A DNA stretch of 40,600 nucleotides from Candidatus Nomurabacteria bacterium RIFCSPLOWO2_01_FULL_41_12 (lineage in GTDB: Bacteria; Patescibacteriota; Minisyncoccia; Phycocordibacterales; UBA9973). A model generated the notes under the pieces. The model worked only from the letters and a program-made list of their open reading frames with translations, had not been told where the DNA came from and did not search any database. The stretch covers positions 7,355 to 47,954 of the forward strand of contig MFUY01000002.1 of the NCBI GenBank assembly GCA_001787035.1, in the 5' to 3' direction. A program made the position numbers and the translations under genes. This document shows, piece after piece, positions 6,986 to 14,487 of this stretch. Positions within the stretch are counted from its first letter, which is position 1; each line of letters starts with the position of its first letter.

Positions 6986-7736
6986 AACTATAAAAACCAG
7001 AATATTTCGCGAAAACGAAAACCTAATGGAGTTTATTTTAAAGTATCTCAAAAAAATTCCCAAAAAAAATCTTGAGCAATCTATCCTGGTTATAACCTCC
7101 AAGATAGTGGCTCTCTCCGAAGGGAGAACTAAAGAAATTGATAAATCAATTTCTCACGACAAAATGCGGGAAAAGATTATTAAAGCTGAAAGCGAATATA
7201 TGCTGCGGACTAAATACACCTGGCTGACCATCAAAGACGGGATGGTCATGGCTTCAGCCGGCATTGATGAATCCAATGCGGACAACAAGATAGTTTTATT
7301 ACCAAAAGATTCTTTCCAGGCCGCCCATTTAATTCGCAAGAAGTTAGTTAAAGAATATAAAGTAAAAAACTTAGGTATTCTAATTACGGACAGCAGGCTA
7401 CTGCCTCTGCGCGCAGGCATCGTCGGAGCCGCTGTCGGTTATGCTGGGTTTAAAGGTGTGCGAGATTATCGCGGAACTCCGGATATCTTCAGGAGAATTT
7501 TAAAATTATCCCGGACTGATGTGGCTGACGGCTTGGCTACCGCAGCCGTACTTTGCATGGGAGAAGGCAAAGAGCGGCAACCACTCGCCTTGATTACTAA
7601 CGCTCCGGTTGAATTCGTGGAAAAAGTCAACAAAAAAGAGCTCTACATCGACCCGCGCGAAGATTTGTATCAGCCTCTTTTTGCCAGGATAAAAAAAATA
7701 AAAAATATAAAATCAAAGAATTATTACAGGTTTTAA
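6975..7736 (+). CDS. CofE-like gamma-glutamyl ligase (F420-0:L-glutamate ligase family)
   Basis: A 253-residue protein with the CofE pattern: LVITSKIVALSEGR (about 38-51), ASAGIDESNADNK and LLPKDSFQAA. ITDSRLLPLRAGIVGAAVGYAGFKG and a late DVADGLATAAVLCMGEG complete it. CofE adds glutamates to coenzyme F420-0 with GTP. No other F420 gene is seen here, so the acceptor may be another cofactor; the reductase and thyA/folA neighbours make a flavin, folate or pterin acceptor conceivable. Confidence 0.8.
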   Translation: MKIKTIKTRIFRENENLMEFILKYLKKIPKKNLEQSILVITSKIVALSEGRTKEIDKSISHDKMREKIIKAESEYMLRTKYTWLTIKDGMVMASAGIDESNADNKIVLLPKDSFQAAHLIRKKLVKEYKVKNLGILITDSRLLPLRAGIVGAAVGYAGFKGVRDYRGTPDIFRRILKLSRTDVADGLATAAVLCMGEGKERQPLALITNAPVEFVEKVNKKELYIDPREDLYQPLFARIKKIKNIKSKNYYRF

Positions 7737-7765
7737 AAATTTTTGAGGTGTGATATATTAATCCT

Positions 7766-8095
7766 ATGGTTGATTTAAAAGAATTACAAAAGGAAGTGAT
7801 GAGGAATAAGCTGGAGAAGGGGTTTAACACAAAAAATCTTGCGCTGGATTTTTGTCGCGCACACGAAGAACTTTCTGAAGCTTTTTCTAAACACAACAGG
7901 AATCAGCCCGGAGTGGCGGAAGAATTTGCTGATGTAATGATATTTATCCTTGGTATGTGTGAGACAATGGACTTTGACCTGGAAAAAGAATTAAACAGAA
8001 AAATTGAAATTAATAAAAAAAGAAAATACAGAAAAGAAAAATCCCCAGAAGGTGAAGATGTATTTATTCGCATAAAAACTCCCGAGGACCCTTAG
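7766..8095 (+). CDS. MazG-like nucleotide pyrophosphohydrolase
   Basis: A 109-residue single-domain MazG-type protein. The metal-binding pattern is visible as EELSEAF (EExxE-like) and, one helix later, EEFADVMIFILG (ExxD). Such enzymes hydrolyse dNTPs or aberrant NTPs to monophosphates. TATATT lies 7 nt before the ATG, so the transcript is predicted to be leaderless. It converges with folA by a 4-nt overlap and belongs to a nucleotide-pool neighbourhood. Confidence 0.82.
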   Translation: MVDLKELQKEVMRNKLEKGFNTKNLALDFCRAHEELSEAFSKHNRNQPGVAEEFADVMIFILGMCETMDFDLEKELNRKIEINKKRKYRKEKSPEGEDVFIRIKTPEDP

Positions 8096-8583
8096 ATTTT
8101 TTCGTAGATTGAAAAGGTATAGTTAAAAGGATTCCTTTCGTCTTTTTGGCGCTCTTCGTGGGAGATTTCGTTCCAAACTACCGGTATAATTTCCGGGAAA
8201 AAGGCGTCAGCATCTTTTTCTTCCGCTTCTGTGTGGGTTATATAAAGTCTGTCGGCAATAGACATAGTTTGCTTATATAATTCTCCTCCTCCGATTATAA
8301 AAATTTCCTCGTCAGTATTTTTAAATAATTCTAATGCCTCATTTATAGAATGGGTAATTTCCACTCCGTCTTTCTTATAATTTAAATCTCTAGTAATTAT
8401 TATATTTCTCCTGTTGGGCAATGGCCTCCCCAGAGACTCAAAAGTCTTGCGTCCCATGATGACCGCATGTCCGGATGTAGTTTCCCTGAAATGCTTCATG
8501 TCTTCAGGCATATGCCACAGGAGGGTATTGTTTTTGCCTAGTTCGTTATTTTTCCCGATAGCTGCGATAAGTGAAATGGTCAT
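8092..8583 (-). CDS. folA: dihydrofolate reductase
   Basis: A 163-residue type I DHFR: MTISLIAAIGKNNELGKNNTLLWHMPEDMKHF start region with the catalytic Asp in PEDMKHF, then VIMGRKTFESLGRPLPNRRNIIITR and FIIGGGELYKQ. It regenerates tetrahydrofolate with NADPH after thymidylate synthesis. Its ATG overlaps the thyA TGA (ATGA), a classic translationally coupled thyA-folA pair. Confidence 0.96.
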   Translation of the reverse strand: MTISLIAAIGKNNELGKNNTLLWHMPEDMKHFRETTSGHAVIMGRKTFESLGRPLPNRRNIIITRDLNYKKDGVEITHSINEALELFKNTDEEIFIIGGGELYKQTMSIADRLYITHTEAEEKDADAFFPEIIPVVWNEISHEERQKDERNPFNYTFSIYEKI

Positions 8584-9413
8584 TTTATGATATTTAAGCC
8601 TTCAATCGGCTCTCCGGGCTTGTAATAAGGAGCGAATGCTTCATAAATCTCTTTTACCAGATTCTCATCCTTTTTTTTCGCCCGGTCAAAAATATCTGGG
8701 GGCATTACCGGGAAAATGTTTGGATGCGTGTTCACTCTTTTAATTAATTCTTTTGCTCCTTCATAATGCGTATCGTAAATATGCGCATTGGAAATAGTAT
8801 GGGTATAAACTCCAGGTTTCACTCCCAGTTTTTGCGCAACTATATACATGAGGAGGGTAAAGCCAAAAGTATCAAAAGGGCATCCTAGCATCATGTCATT
8901 TGACCTTATAATATTGTGCAAATGAAGCCTCCTACCGATGATATTTATGGTAAAGGCAAAAGGGCAAGGCACGTTCTTTTTCTCCGTTCCGCCAAACCCG
9001 TCATCGCCCGGGTCCCAGGTGACTATCACTCCCTGGCGAGAAGTCGGGTCTTTTGTAAGTAATTCTATCAGCTTGCCTAGCTGGTCTCTTTTGAAATGAT
9101 GTTTCCAGCGATATCCGTAGGCTGCGGTAATCGTACCGTCCGGCTCAATAAATTCATCCCACATTTTTGTATATTTTCGCAAAAACTCAGTATCTTTCTC
9201 GCCAGTTATAAACCAAACTTGCTCGGCAATGGGCGACTTTATAGGATTTTTCCTTAGCGTCAAAATAGGAAAACCATCTTTTTCTATATCAATTTGGAAA
9301 GTAATCCCGGGCAAGGCTTTTGTTTTATGGCCCGTTCTCTCGTTAAGCTCTTCTATTCCTTCAGACATTATTTTCTTAATAATGTTTTGATAGATTGTAT
9401 CAAAAGTGGTCAT
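8580..9413 (-). CDS. thyA: thymidylate synthase
   Basis: A 277-residue ThyA converting dUMP to dTMP with methylene-tetrahydrofolate. It shows GYRWKHHF, SRQGVIVTWDPGD, the catalytic-Cys motif VPCPFAFTI and RSNDMMLGCPFDTFGF. The open frame extends 75 codons further upstream, but that part does not look like ThyA. ATG 9413 gives the normal N-terminus and has TATACT 7 nt upstream, so the message is probably leaderless. It is divergent from the dCMP deaminase gene and coupled to folA. Confidence 0.95.
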   Translation of the reverse strand: MTTFDTIYQNIIKKIMSEGIEELNERTGHKTKALPGITFQIDIEKDGFPILTLRKNPIKSPIAEQVWFITGEKDTEFLRKYTKMWDEFIEPDGTITAAYGYRWKHHFKRDQLGKLIELLTKDPTSRQGVIVTWDPGDDGFGGTEKKNVPCPFAFTINIIGRRLHLHNIIRSNDMMLGCPFDTFGFTLLMYIVAQKLGVKPGVYTHTISNAHIYDTHYEGAKELIKRVNTHPNIFPVMPPDIFDRAKKKDENLVKEIYEAFAPYYKPGEPIEGLNIIK

Positions 9414-9420
9414 ATAGTAG

Positions 9421-9430
9421 AGTATACAAT
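9421..9430. promoter_or_regulatory. overlapping divergent -10 boxes for thyA and the deaminase gene
   Basis: TATACT on the minus strand (9426-9421) ends 7 nt before the thyA ATG. TACAAT on the plus strand (9425-9430) ends 8 nt before the deaminase ATG at 9439. The two boxes share bases, so polymerase should serve only one side at a time, and both messages would be leaderless or nearly so. Confidence 0.5.
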
Positions 9431-9438
9431 ATAAACTT

Positions 9439-9927
9439 ATGGAAACAAGAAATATCAAATATCCGTATTTGCCGGAAAGCCGAACTATTTTATATGTTCC
9501 CGAGGAAAATAAATATATGTTTTCCGCCAAAGAAGTTGCACTCAGAGAATCTACTGATAAAAAGATTTCAACCGGAGTTGTAATTGTAAATGAGCAGGGC
9601 GAGATTTTGGTTAAGGCTGCAAACCAGTCCGCGCTCAAAAATCAATATCTTCTAGCTACCCATAAAAACTGGTGTATCAGAAAACTTTTTAAAATTCCTT
9701 CGGGGCAAAAATATTGGCTATGTCCCGGATGCGCTTCGCACAGGAATCATGGGGAATATAGGGCGATAAAGATGCTGGAAAAAAAATTTCCGAATAAAGT
9801 TGGCTCAAGTTTAGATTTATATTTGTGGGGGCATTGGTGGTGCTGCAAGCCTTGTTGGGATAAAATGATAGAGGTTGGAATCAGGAGTGTATATCTTCTG
9901 CAGGGGGCAGATAAACTTTTTAAATAA
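9439..9927 (+). CDS. dCMP/cytidine deaminase-like protein
   Basis: A 162-residue protein of the cytidine-deaminase superfamily. The zinc motif appears as NHGEYRAIK (H-x-E, near residues 109-117) and, later, WWCCKPCWDKM (CxxC form of PCxxC, near 136-146). Another Cys/His-rich stretch, CPGCASHRNHGE, precedes it. Deamination of dCMP would feed dUMP to ThyA, encoded divergently next door. The spacing differs from classic dCMP deaminases, so the substrate is inferred from context. Confidence 0.7.
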   Translation: METRNIKYPYLPESRTILYVPEENKYMFSAKEVALRESTDKKISTGVVIVNEQGEILVKAANQSALKNQYLLATHKNWCIRKLFKIPSGQKYWLCPGCASHRNHGEYRAIKMLEKKFPNKVGSSLDLYLWGHWWCCKPCWDKMIEVGIRSVYLLQGADKLFK

Positions 9928-9928
9928 T

Positions 9929-10360
9929 ATGAAAAAGAAACTTTACATCGGTTGCGCTTTGACAAATATCCCAGTTGATAAAAGGAAAATTCTTCTAGAG
10001 ATGATTGTTAAAATAAAAAAGGAATTAAGTAATCATTTTGAAATTCTAGAGTTTTTAGGGGTTGATGATTTGGGGACCGATCGTCCTTTTTCTCCACGTG
10101 AAATTTATAATTTTGATATAAAAGAGTGTTTAATGAAAACGGATTATTTTTTAGCAATTTGTGATTATCCTGCACTTGGTCTTGGTTATGAGATAGCTAC
10201 AGCTGTGGAGAAAAGAGGAATTCCGGTTTTGGCTCTGGCTCATAAGGATTCTAAGGTTTCTAGATGTATTGTTGGTATTGATCATCCCAATTTTCATTTC
10301 ATGTATTATGATTCGGTGGAAGATATTATTGAAAAAACCTTTAAAACATTGACAAATTAA
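9929..10360 (+). CDS. nucleoside 2-deoxyribosyltransferase-like protein
   Basis: A 143-residue protein. KLYIGCALTNIP at the N-terminus, an acidic DIKECLMKTDYFLAICDYPALGLGYEIATA helix and RGIPVLALAH fit the Rossmann-like nucleoside deoxyribosyltransferase/TIR-related fold. Members exchange or hydrolyse bases on deoxynucleosides or nucleotides. I chose ATG 9929, one nt after the previous stop. The gene completes the nucleotide-pool group with thyA, folA, the deaminase and the MazG-like gene. Confidence 0.65.
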   Translation: MKKKLYIGCALTNIPVDKRKILLEMIVKIKKELSNHFEILEFLGVDDLGTDRPFSPREIYNFDIKECLMKTDYFLAICDYPALGLGYEIATAVEKRGIPVLALAHKDSKVSRCIVGIDHPNFHFMYYDSVEDIIEKTFKTLTN

Positions 10361-10377
10361 CACGAAAATGCTATTCT
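10349..10377 (+). promoter_or_regulatory. promoter of the DEAD-box helicase gene
   Basis: TTGACA, 17 nt, TATTCT. The predicted +1 is near 10384, leaving a 5' leader of about 37 nt. The -35 overlaps the preceding stop codon. Confidence 0.7.
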
Positions 10378-10420
10378 TTTTATATCATTCTCATCTATTA
10401 CATATTGGGAGTGACCCATT

Positions 10421-11656
10421 ATGTACGCACATCATCAATCAGGACCAAAGAAATTTGGCCGTTCATCTTCTTTTAGAGCTAGACCCCGTTTAGGAGGCGG
10501 ACGGTTTTCTCGTTCAAAGAGCAATAGAAGGTCGCGTGGCGAGCACATAGATTTTTCGCGCTTTGTTAAAAAGAATGTTTATGTGGAAGAAAAGCCCTAT
10601 TTGTCCAAACACACCTTCGCAGATTTCTCCTTTAATCCTCAATTGCATAAAAACATAACTCGTGCCGGGTTCATCCATCCCCGGCCTATTCAAGACCAGG
10701 CGATACCGACGGTACTAAAAGGCTCGGACGTCTTTGGCATGGCCAATACTGGTACAGGCAAGACTGCGGCATTTTTACTTCCTTTAATTGAAAAAATCGC
10801 TAAGACCAGAGGCAAGAACATGAGAGAAAAGGTCTTGATAATGGCGCCAACTAGAGAGCTTGCGCTACAGATAGAGGAGGACTTTAAAAACCTCGCTTTT
10901 GGGTTCGGGATGTTTTCGGTCGCTTGTGTGGGAGGCCTACCTATCACCAAACAAATTAGAGAAATACAATTAGGTGTTTCGTTTATTATCGGCACACCAG
11001 GAAGATTGCGAGATTTGATAAATAGAAAGGTTCTTGATCTTTCTATTTGCCACTCTGTCGTGCTTGACGAAGCAGATAGAATGCTGGATATGGGTTTCCG
11101 GGACGACATGGTTTTTATCATCGGCAAAACTGCAAAAGAAAAGCAGACGCTTTTCTTTTCGGCGACGCTTTCCCCAGAAATTAGAAAATTAACGCAACTG
11201 TATCTAAAAGACCCAGTTTTTATTTCCGTAATTTCTGGTGAGACGTTAAAAAATATTGATCAAGATGTCGTTCGTACTAGAAGCAAAGAAGAAAAATTAA
11301 ACAAACTGCACGAAGTTTTGAAAAAAGATGGTTCCGATAAAGTGCTTATTTTTCGCGAGATGAAGCACAGCGTGGATTCTCTGGCGAAAGAATTGTCCCA
11401 TTTTGGTTTTAAAGTAGGCGCTATTCACGGCGACAAAAGAAGCCGTGAACGTATCCGCATACTGGATTCATTTAAAAAAGACAAGATTAATATTTTAATT
11501 GCCACCGACGTGGCCGCGCGCGGGCTTGATATTCCAGACGTAACGCACGTCATCAACTACGACGTGCCTCAAACCTACGATACCTACGTGCACCGTATCG
11601 GCCGCACCGGCCGTTCTGGCAAAAAAGGTACAGCCCTGACTTTCGTACCAGTATAG
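10421..11656 (+). CDS. DEAD-box ATP-dependent RNA helicase
   Basis: A 411-residue RhlE/DeaD-like helicase. An Arg/Gly/Ser-rich N-terminal tail of about 45 residues precedes the Q motif (GFIHPRPIQDQAIP). Motif I is ANTGTGKT and Ia is PTRELA. TPGRL, VLDEADRMLD (II), FFSATL (III), VAARGLDIPDV (V) and HRIGRTGRSG (VI) follow. There is no long C-terminal tail; the basic RNA-binding extension is N-terminal. It probably unwinds RNA in ribosome assembly or mRNA decay. It has its own strong promoter. Confidence 0.94.
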   Translation: MYAHHQSGPKKFGRSSSFRARPRLGGGRFSRSKSNRRSRGEHIDFSRFVKKNVYVEEKPYLSKHTFADFSFNPQLHKNITRAGFIHPRPIQDQAIPTVLKGSDVFGMANTGTGKTAAFLLPLIEKIAKTRGKNMREKVLIMAPTRELALQIEEDFKNLAFGFGMFSVACVGGLPITKQIREIQLGVSFIIGTPGRLRDLINRKVLDLSICHSVVLDEADRMLDMGFRDDMVFIIGKTAKEKQTLFFSATLSPEIRKLTQLYLKDPVFISVISGETLKNIDQDVVRTRSKEEKLNKLHEVLKKDGSDKVLIFREMKHSVDSLAKELSHFGFKVGAIHGDKRSRERIRILDSFKKDKINILIATDVAARGLDIPDVTHVINYDVPQTYDTYVHRIGRTGRSGKKGTALTFVPV

Positions 11657-11676
11657 ATGTTATAATTAAAATACAT

Positions 11677-12567
11677 ATGCTTGAAGGAAATTTAGTTAAA
11701 ACTATCACTTCCGATGGCTTGGAGTTAGTCGGTTTTTGGGCCAACGCTAAAAGTGATATTGCTGTATTTCACTCTCACGGAACAGCCGGGGATTTCTACA
11801 CCCATAAATTTATAGAAGAAGAAGGAGAGAGATTGTCCCAAAAAGGTATTTCTTTTTTAACTGCCAACAATCGGGGGCATGATGTATATGCAGATATTAG
11901 AAAGCACAAAAACGGAAAGGTGAAATGGACCCAAATCGGTGGCGGGTTTGAAAAATTTGAAGATTGCCTTTTGGATATCGATGCTTGGGTTAAATTTTTA
12001 ATAAAAAATGGTGTCAAAAAAATTATTCTGCAAGGGCATAGTTTATCCCAAAAGATTTTATATTATCAGTATGCTAAGAAGAATCCAAAAGTAGTTGGAC
12101 AAATTCATTTATCACCGCAAAACGACGATGGCCTAATGTTCTTTTCTTTGGGTGCAAAGAAGTATAAAGAAATAAATAAAAAGATTAGAAAAATGATTAA
12201 AAACGGTAAGGCAAATGAGATACTTTCCAAAGATCTTTCTCCAGTCAGTTACACCACTTCGGCTCAGATGTACTCTGGTTATTTAACTGATTACGGAGTT
12301 GGAACTTTAACCCCTTATCATAATCCTAAATCAAAAAACTGGCAGATATTAGAGAAAACGAGAAACCCTCTTTTGGTTATTTTTGGTGGCAAAGATGCTT
12401 ACATTAAACCATCTCCAAAAATTGCGGCCAAACTTATAAGAGAAAAAGCAAAATTAGCCAAATCACTCGAGGTTAAAGTTATTAAAAGTGCTACCCATAG
12501 TTATATTGGCTATGAAAAAGAGTTGGTAAAAATTATTACCAATTGGATTAAAGAAAATTTTCTTTAG
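11677..12567 (+). CDS. alpha/beta hydrolase (DUF1749-like)
   Basis: A 296-residue alpha/beta hydrolase. HSHGTAGDFY supplies the oxyanion region. LQGHSLSQKI is the nucleophile elbow (Ser in GHS), VIFGGKDAYI carries the probable Asp and KSATHSYIGY the His. It resembles DUF1749 esterases; substrate unknown. TATAAT at 11660-11665 would start the message only a few nt before the ATG. Confidence 0.75.
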   Translation: MLEGNLVKTITSDGLELVGFWANAKSDIAVFHSHGTAGDFYTHKFIEEEGERLSQKGISFLTANNRGHDVYADIRKHKNGKVKWTQIGGGFEKFEDCLLDIDAWVKFLIKNGVKKIILQGHSLSQKILYYQYAKKNPKVVGQIHLSPQNDDGLMFFSLGAKKYKEINKKIRKMIKNGKANEILSKDLSPVSYTTSAQMYSGYLTDYGVGTLTPYHNPKSKNWQILEKTRNPLLVIFGGKDAYIKPSPKIAAKLIREKAKLAKSLEVKVIKSATHSYIGYEKELVKIITNWIKENFL

Positions 12568-12572
12568 AGTTT

Positions 12573-12821
12573 TTATGCTTTTATCAAGCCAGCCTTAAGT
12601 AGAGTGGCATAGGCGCCCCGCTTTTTCATTGTGCGCATGCCTTGGACGGAGACTTCTATATTTACAAATTTGTTGATTTCAGGAATAAAAACCCTCTTCT
12701 TTTGAAGATTTAAGTATTTTCGGACTTTGCCGGTTGGATTGAATTTAGTGGCACGAGTCCTGTTGGAATACCCGCCACCTACAAGTGAACCCTTTTTTGT
12801 TATCGCGCATGTTTTCGCCAT
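12573..12821 (-). CDS. rpmB: 50S ribosomal protein L28
   Basis: An 82-residue L28. It begins MAKTCAITKKGSLVGGGYS and has RATKFNPTGKVRKYLNLQKKR and the VSVQGMRTMKKRGAY C-terminal helix. It lacks the zinc-binding Cys pairs of the C+ form. The gene stands alone, convergent with the hydrolase gene (5 nt between stops) and divergent from the M50 protease. Confidence 0.93.
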   Translation of the reverse strand: MAKTCAITKKGSLVGGGYSNRTRATKFNPTGKVRKYLNLQKKRVFIPEINKFVNIEVSVQGMRTMKKRGAYATLLKAGLIKA

Positions 12822-12849
12822 AGTTTTTTCATGCTATCATAGAATTTAT

Positions 12850-13470
12850 ATGGACGCAATGGATGCAGTTTTTTATATAGCCATACTAGTGATGTCTATA
12901 GTCATGCACGAAGTTTCGCACGGCTTTATGGCGGAATATTTCGGCGACAAGACGGCGCGCTATGCCGGCCGTCTGACACTCAACCCGCTCAAGCACTTGG
13001 ATTTATTCGGTTCGGTGCTTTTACCTGTACTTCTGGTTATATCAAATGCTCCTTTTTTGTTTGGTTGGGCGAAGCCGGTGCCGTATAATCCAGACAACTT
13101 AAGCAATAGGAAGTGGGGGACGATATGGGTTGCGGCGGCCGGAGTGCTCGCCAACTTTTCTATCGCATTTTTATTCGGGGTCATTATCCGTCTTAGTTCC
13201 GGGATGATCTTACCTGATGCTTTTTACTTTATAACATCCGTGATTGTTGTTATAAATCTTGCTCTAGGGATATTCAACTTAGTACCGATTCCGCCCTTAG
13301 ATGGTTCCAAAATACTTTTTTCCTTTTTACCCTTCTCTTTTTCCAAAGCAGTAATGTTTTTTGAGCAATACTCACTTGCTCTACTTCTTCTTTTTATTGT
13401 TTTCTTTGCTGATTATTTATCTCCGATACTGGCTTATCTTTTTACTCTTATCACCGGCCTTGCATTTTAG
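12850..13470 (+). CDS. site-2 protease family (M50) membrane metalloprotease
   Basis: A 206-residue polytopic protein. HEVSH (HExxH, about residue 21) lies in the first transmembrane helix and NLVPIPPLDGSK (NxxPxxxxDG) in a later one, the zinc ligands of S2P-type intramembrane proteases. There is no PDZ domain, which places it in the short rhomboid-like M50B group. The open frame runs upstream into rpmB. ATG 12850 is preferred because TATCAT lies just upstream and rpmB occupies the rest. Confidence 0.88.
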   Translation: MDAMDAVFYIAILVMSIVMHEVSHGFMAEYFGDKTARYAGRLTLNPLKHLDLFGSVLLPVLLVISNAPFLFGWAKPVPYNPDNLSNRKWGTIWVAAAGVLANFSIAFLFGVIIRLSSGMILPDAFYFITSVIVVINLALGIFNLVPIPPLDGSKILFSFLPFSFSKAVMFFEQYSLALLLLFIVFFADYLSPILAYLFTLITGLAF

Positions 13471-13504
13471 CCTGTCCCGTATCAAGCTTACTTTGGTTCG
13501 GGGT

Positions 13505-13533
13505 TTGCAATTTCCTCTATGTTATAGTATATT
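13505..13533 (+). promoter_or_regulatory. promoter of rpsL-rpsG-fusA
   Basis: TTGCAA, 17 nt, TATATT. The predicted +1 is 13540. Confidence 0.55.
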
Positions 13534-13540
13534 TTCACCT

Positions 13541-13564
13541 GAGTCTTCGGACTCTTTTGTTTTC
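13541..13564 (+). promoter_or_regulatory. promoter-proximal UUCG hairpin plus U-tract before rpsL
   Basis: GAGTC (13541-13545), TTCG, GACTC (13550-13554), then TTTTGTTTTC. The hairpin begins one nt after the predicted transcription start. Its TTTTGTTT tail is shared with the tuf and rpsS leaders. Confidence 0.65.
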
Positions 13565-13578
13565 AATAGTCAAATTTG

Positions 13579-14004
13579 ATGCCAACAATTAATCAATTAA
13601 TAAAGAAAAACAGGGTTAAAGTCCACGCCAAGCACAAGACGGTGGCTTTGGCCAAGGGTTTCAATGTCTTGAAAAACAGGCCGGTCTTTTTTCCGGCGCC
13701 CTTCAAGCGCGGCGTCTGCGTGAAAGTTTCAACCACGACTCCCAAAAAGCCGAACTCTGCGTTGCGTAAAATCGCCAGAGTGCGCTTGACCAACGGCATG
13801 GAAGTCACAGCCTATATTCCGGGCGAAGGACACAACTTACAAGAACACTCAGTGGTTATGCTCCGAGGAGGACGTGTGAAGGACTTGATCGGAGTACGGT
13901 ATCACATTGTGCGTGGAGTGCTTGATACACAGGGTGTTGAAAAGAGGCGTCAAGCACGTTCTCTTTATGGAAATAAGAAGCCTAAAGAAACAAAAGCAAA
14001 ATAA
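13579..14004 (+). CDS. rpsL: 30S ribosomal protein S12
   Basis: A 141-residue S12. It has MPTINQLIKKNR at the start, TTTPKKPNSALRKIARVRLTNG with the decoding-centre Lys, and GEGHNLQEHSVVMLRGGRVKDL. About 13 extra residues lie before KRGVC compared with E. coli S12. ATG 13579 is chosen over the in-frame TTG at 13576. First gene of the str operon, followed by rpsG after 3 nt. Confidence 0.97.
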   Translation: MPTINQLIKKNRVKVHAKHKTVALAKGFNVLKNRPVFFPAPFKRGVCVKVSTTTPKKPNSALRKIARVRLTNGMEVTAYIPGEGHNLQEHSVVMLRGGRVKDLIGVRYHIVRGVLDTQGVEKRRQARSLYGNKKPKETKAK

Positions 14005-14007
14005 TTT

Positions 14008-14478
14008 ATGCGAAGAAAAGTAAAAAATAGAAATATAGTTTCTCCTGACTTCGTTTACAACTCGGAGAAGTTGGAGAAATTTATCAATTACATTATGTGG
14101 TCCGGCAAAAAGGAAACTGCCCGGAAAGTGATGTATGCCACCTTTGATACAATAAAAGAAAAAACAGGTAATCCGAATCCACTGGAAGTTTTTGATCTGG
14201 CTTTGCGTAATGCCGGTCCTTCCACTGAAGTGCGCTCCAAGCGCATCGGAGGCGCGAACTATCAAGTACCGATAGAGGTGCGGGCGGAGAGAAAACTCGC
14301 TCTTGCTATGCGCTGGATCCGCGATGCTGCCCGGGGTGGCAAAGGCAGGCCGATGCATTTGAAACTCGCCGATGAATTAATTTCCGCTTCCAAGAACGAA
14401 GGCTCGGCCATCAAAAAGAAAGAAGATACACACAAAATGGCCGAAGCCAACAAGGCTTTCGCTCATTTCGCCTGGTAA
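14008..14478 (+). CDS. rpsG: 30S ribosomal protein S7
   Basis: A 156-residue S7 that nucleates the 30S head. MRRKVKNRNIVSPDFVYNS is followed by NYIMWSGKKETARKVMY, GGANYQVPIEV and the AMRWIRDAAR helix. No Shine-Dalgarno is seen before the ATG. It sits between rpsL and fusA in the canonical str order. Confidence 0.97.
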   Translation: MRRKVKNRNIVSPDFVYNSEKLEKFINYIMWSGKKETARKVMYATFDTIKEKTGNPNPLEVFDLALRNAGPSTEVRSKRIGGANYQVPIEVRAERKLALAMRWIRDAARGGKGRPMHLKLADELISASKNEGSAIKKKEDTHKMAEANKAFAHFAW

Positions 14479-14487
14479 TCAAAATAT

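Noticed and set aside
9411..9638. The long N-terminal extension of the thyA frame
   Set aside because: It covers the divergent deaminase gene and promoter and does not resemble ThyA. ATG 9413 gives the normal protein.
13471..13510. A fifth family I leader element before rpsL (TGTCCCGTATCAAGC)
   Set aside because: It shares only the 5' box TGTCCCGT and a local CCCG/CGGG fold. There is no matching arm with CTGGG next to the rpsL ATG, and the rpsL promoter lies downstream of it.
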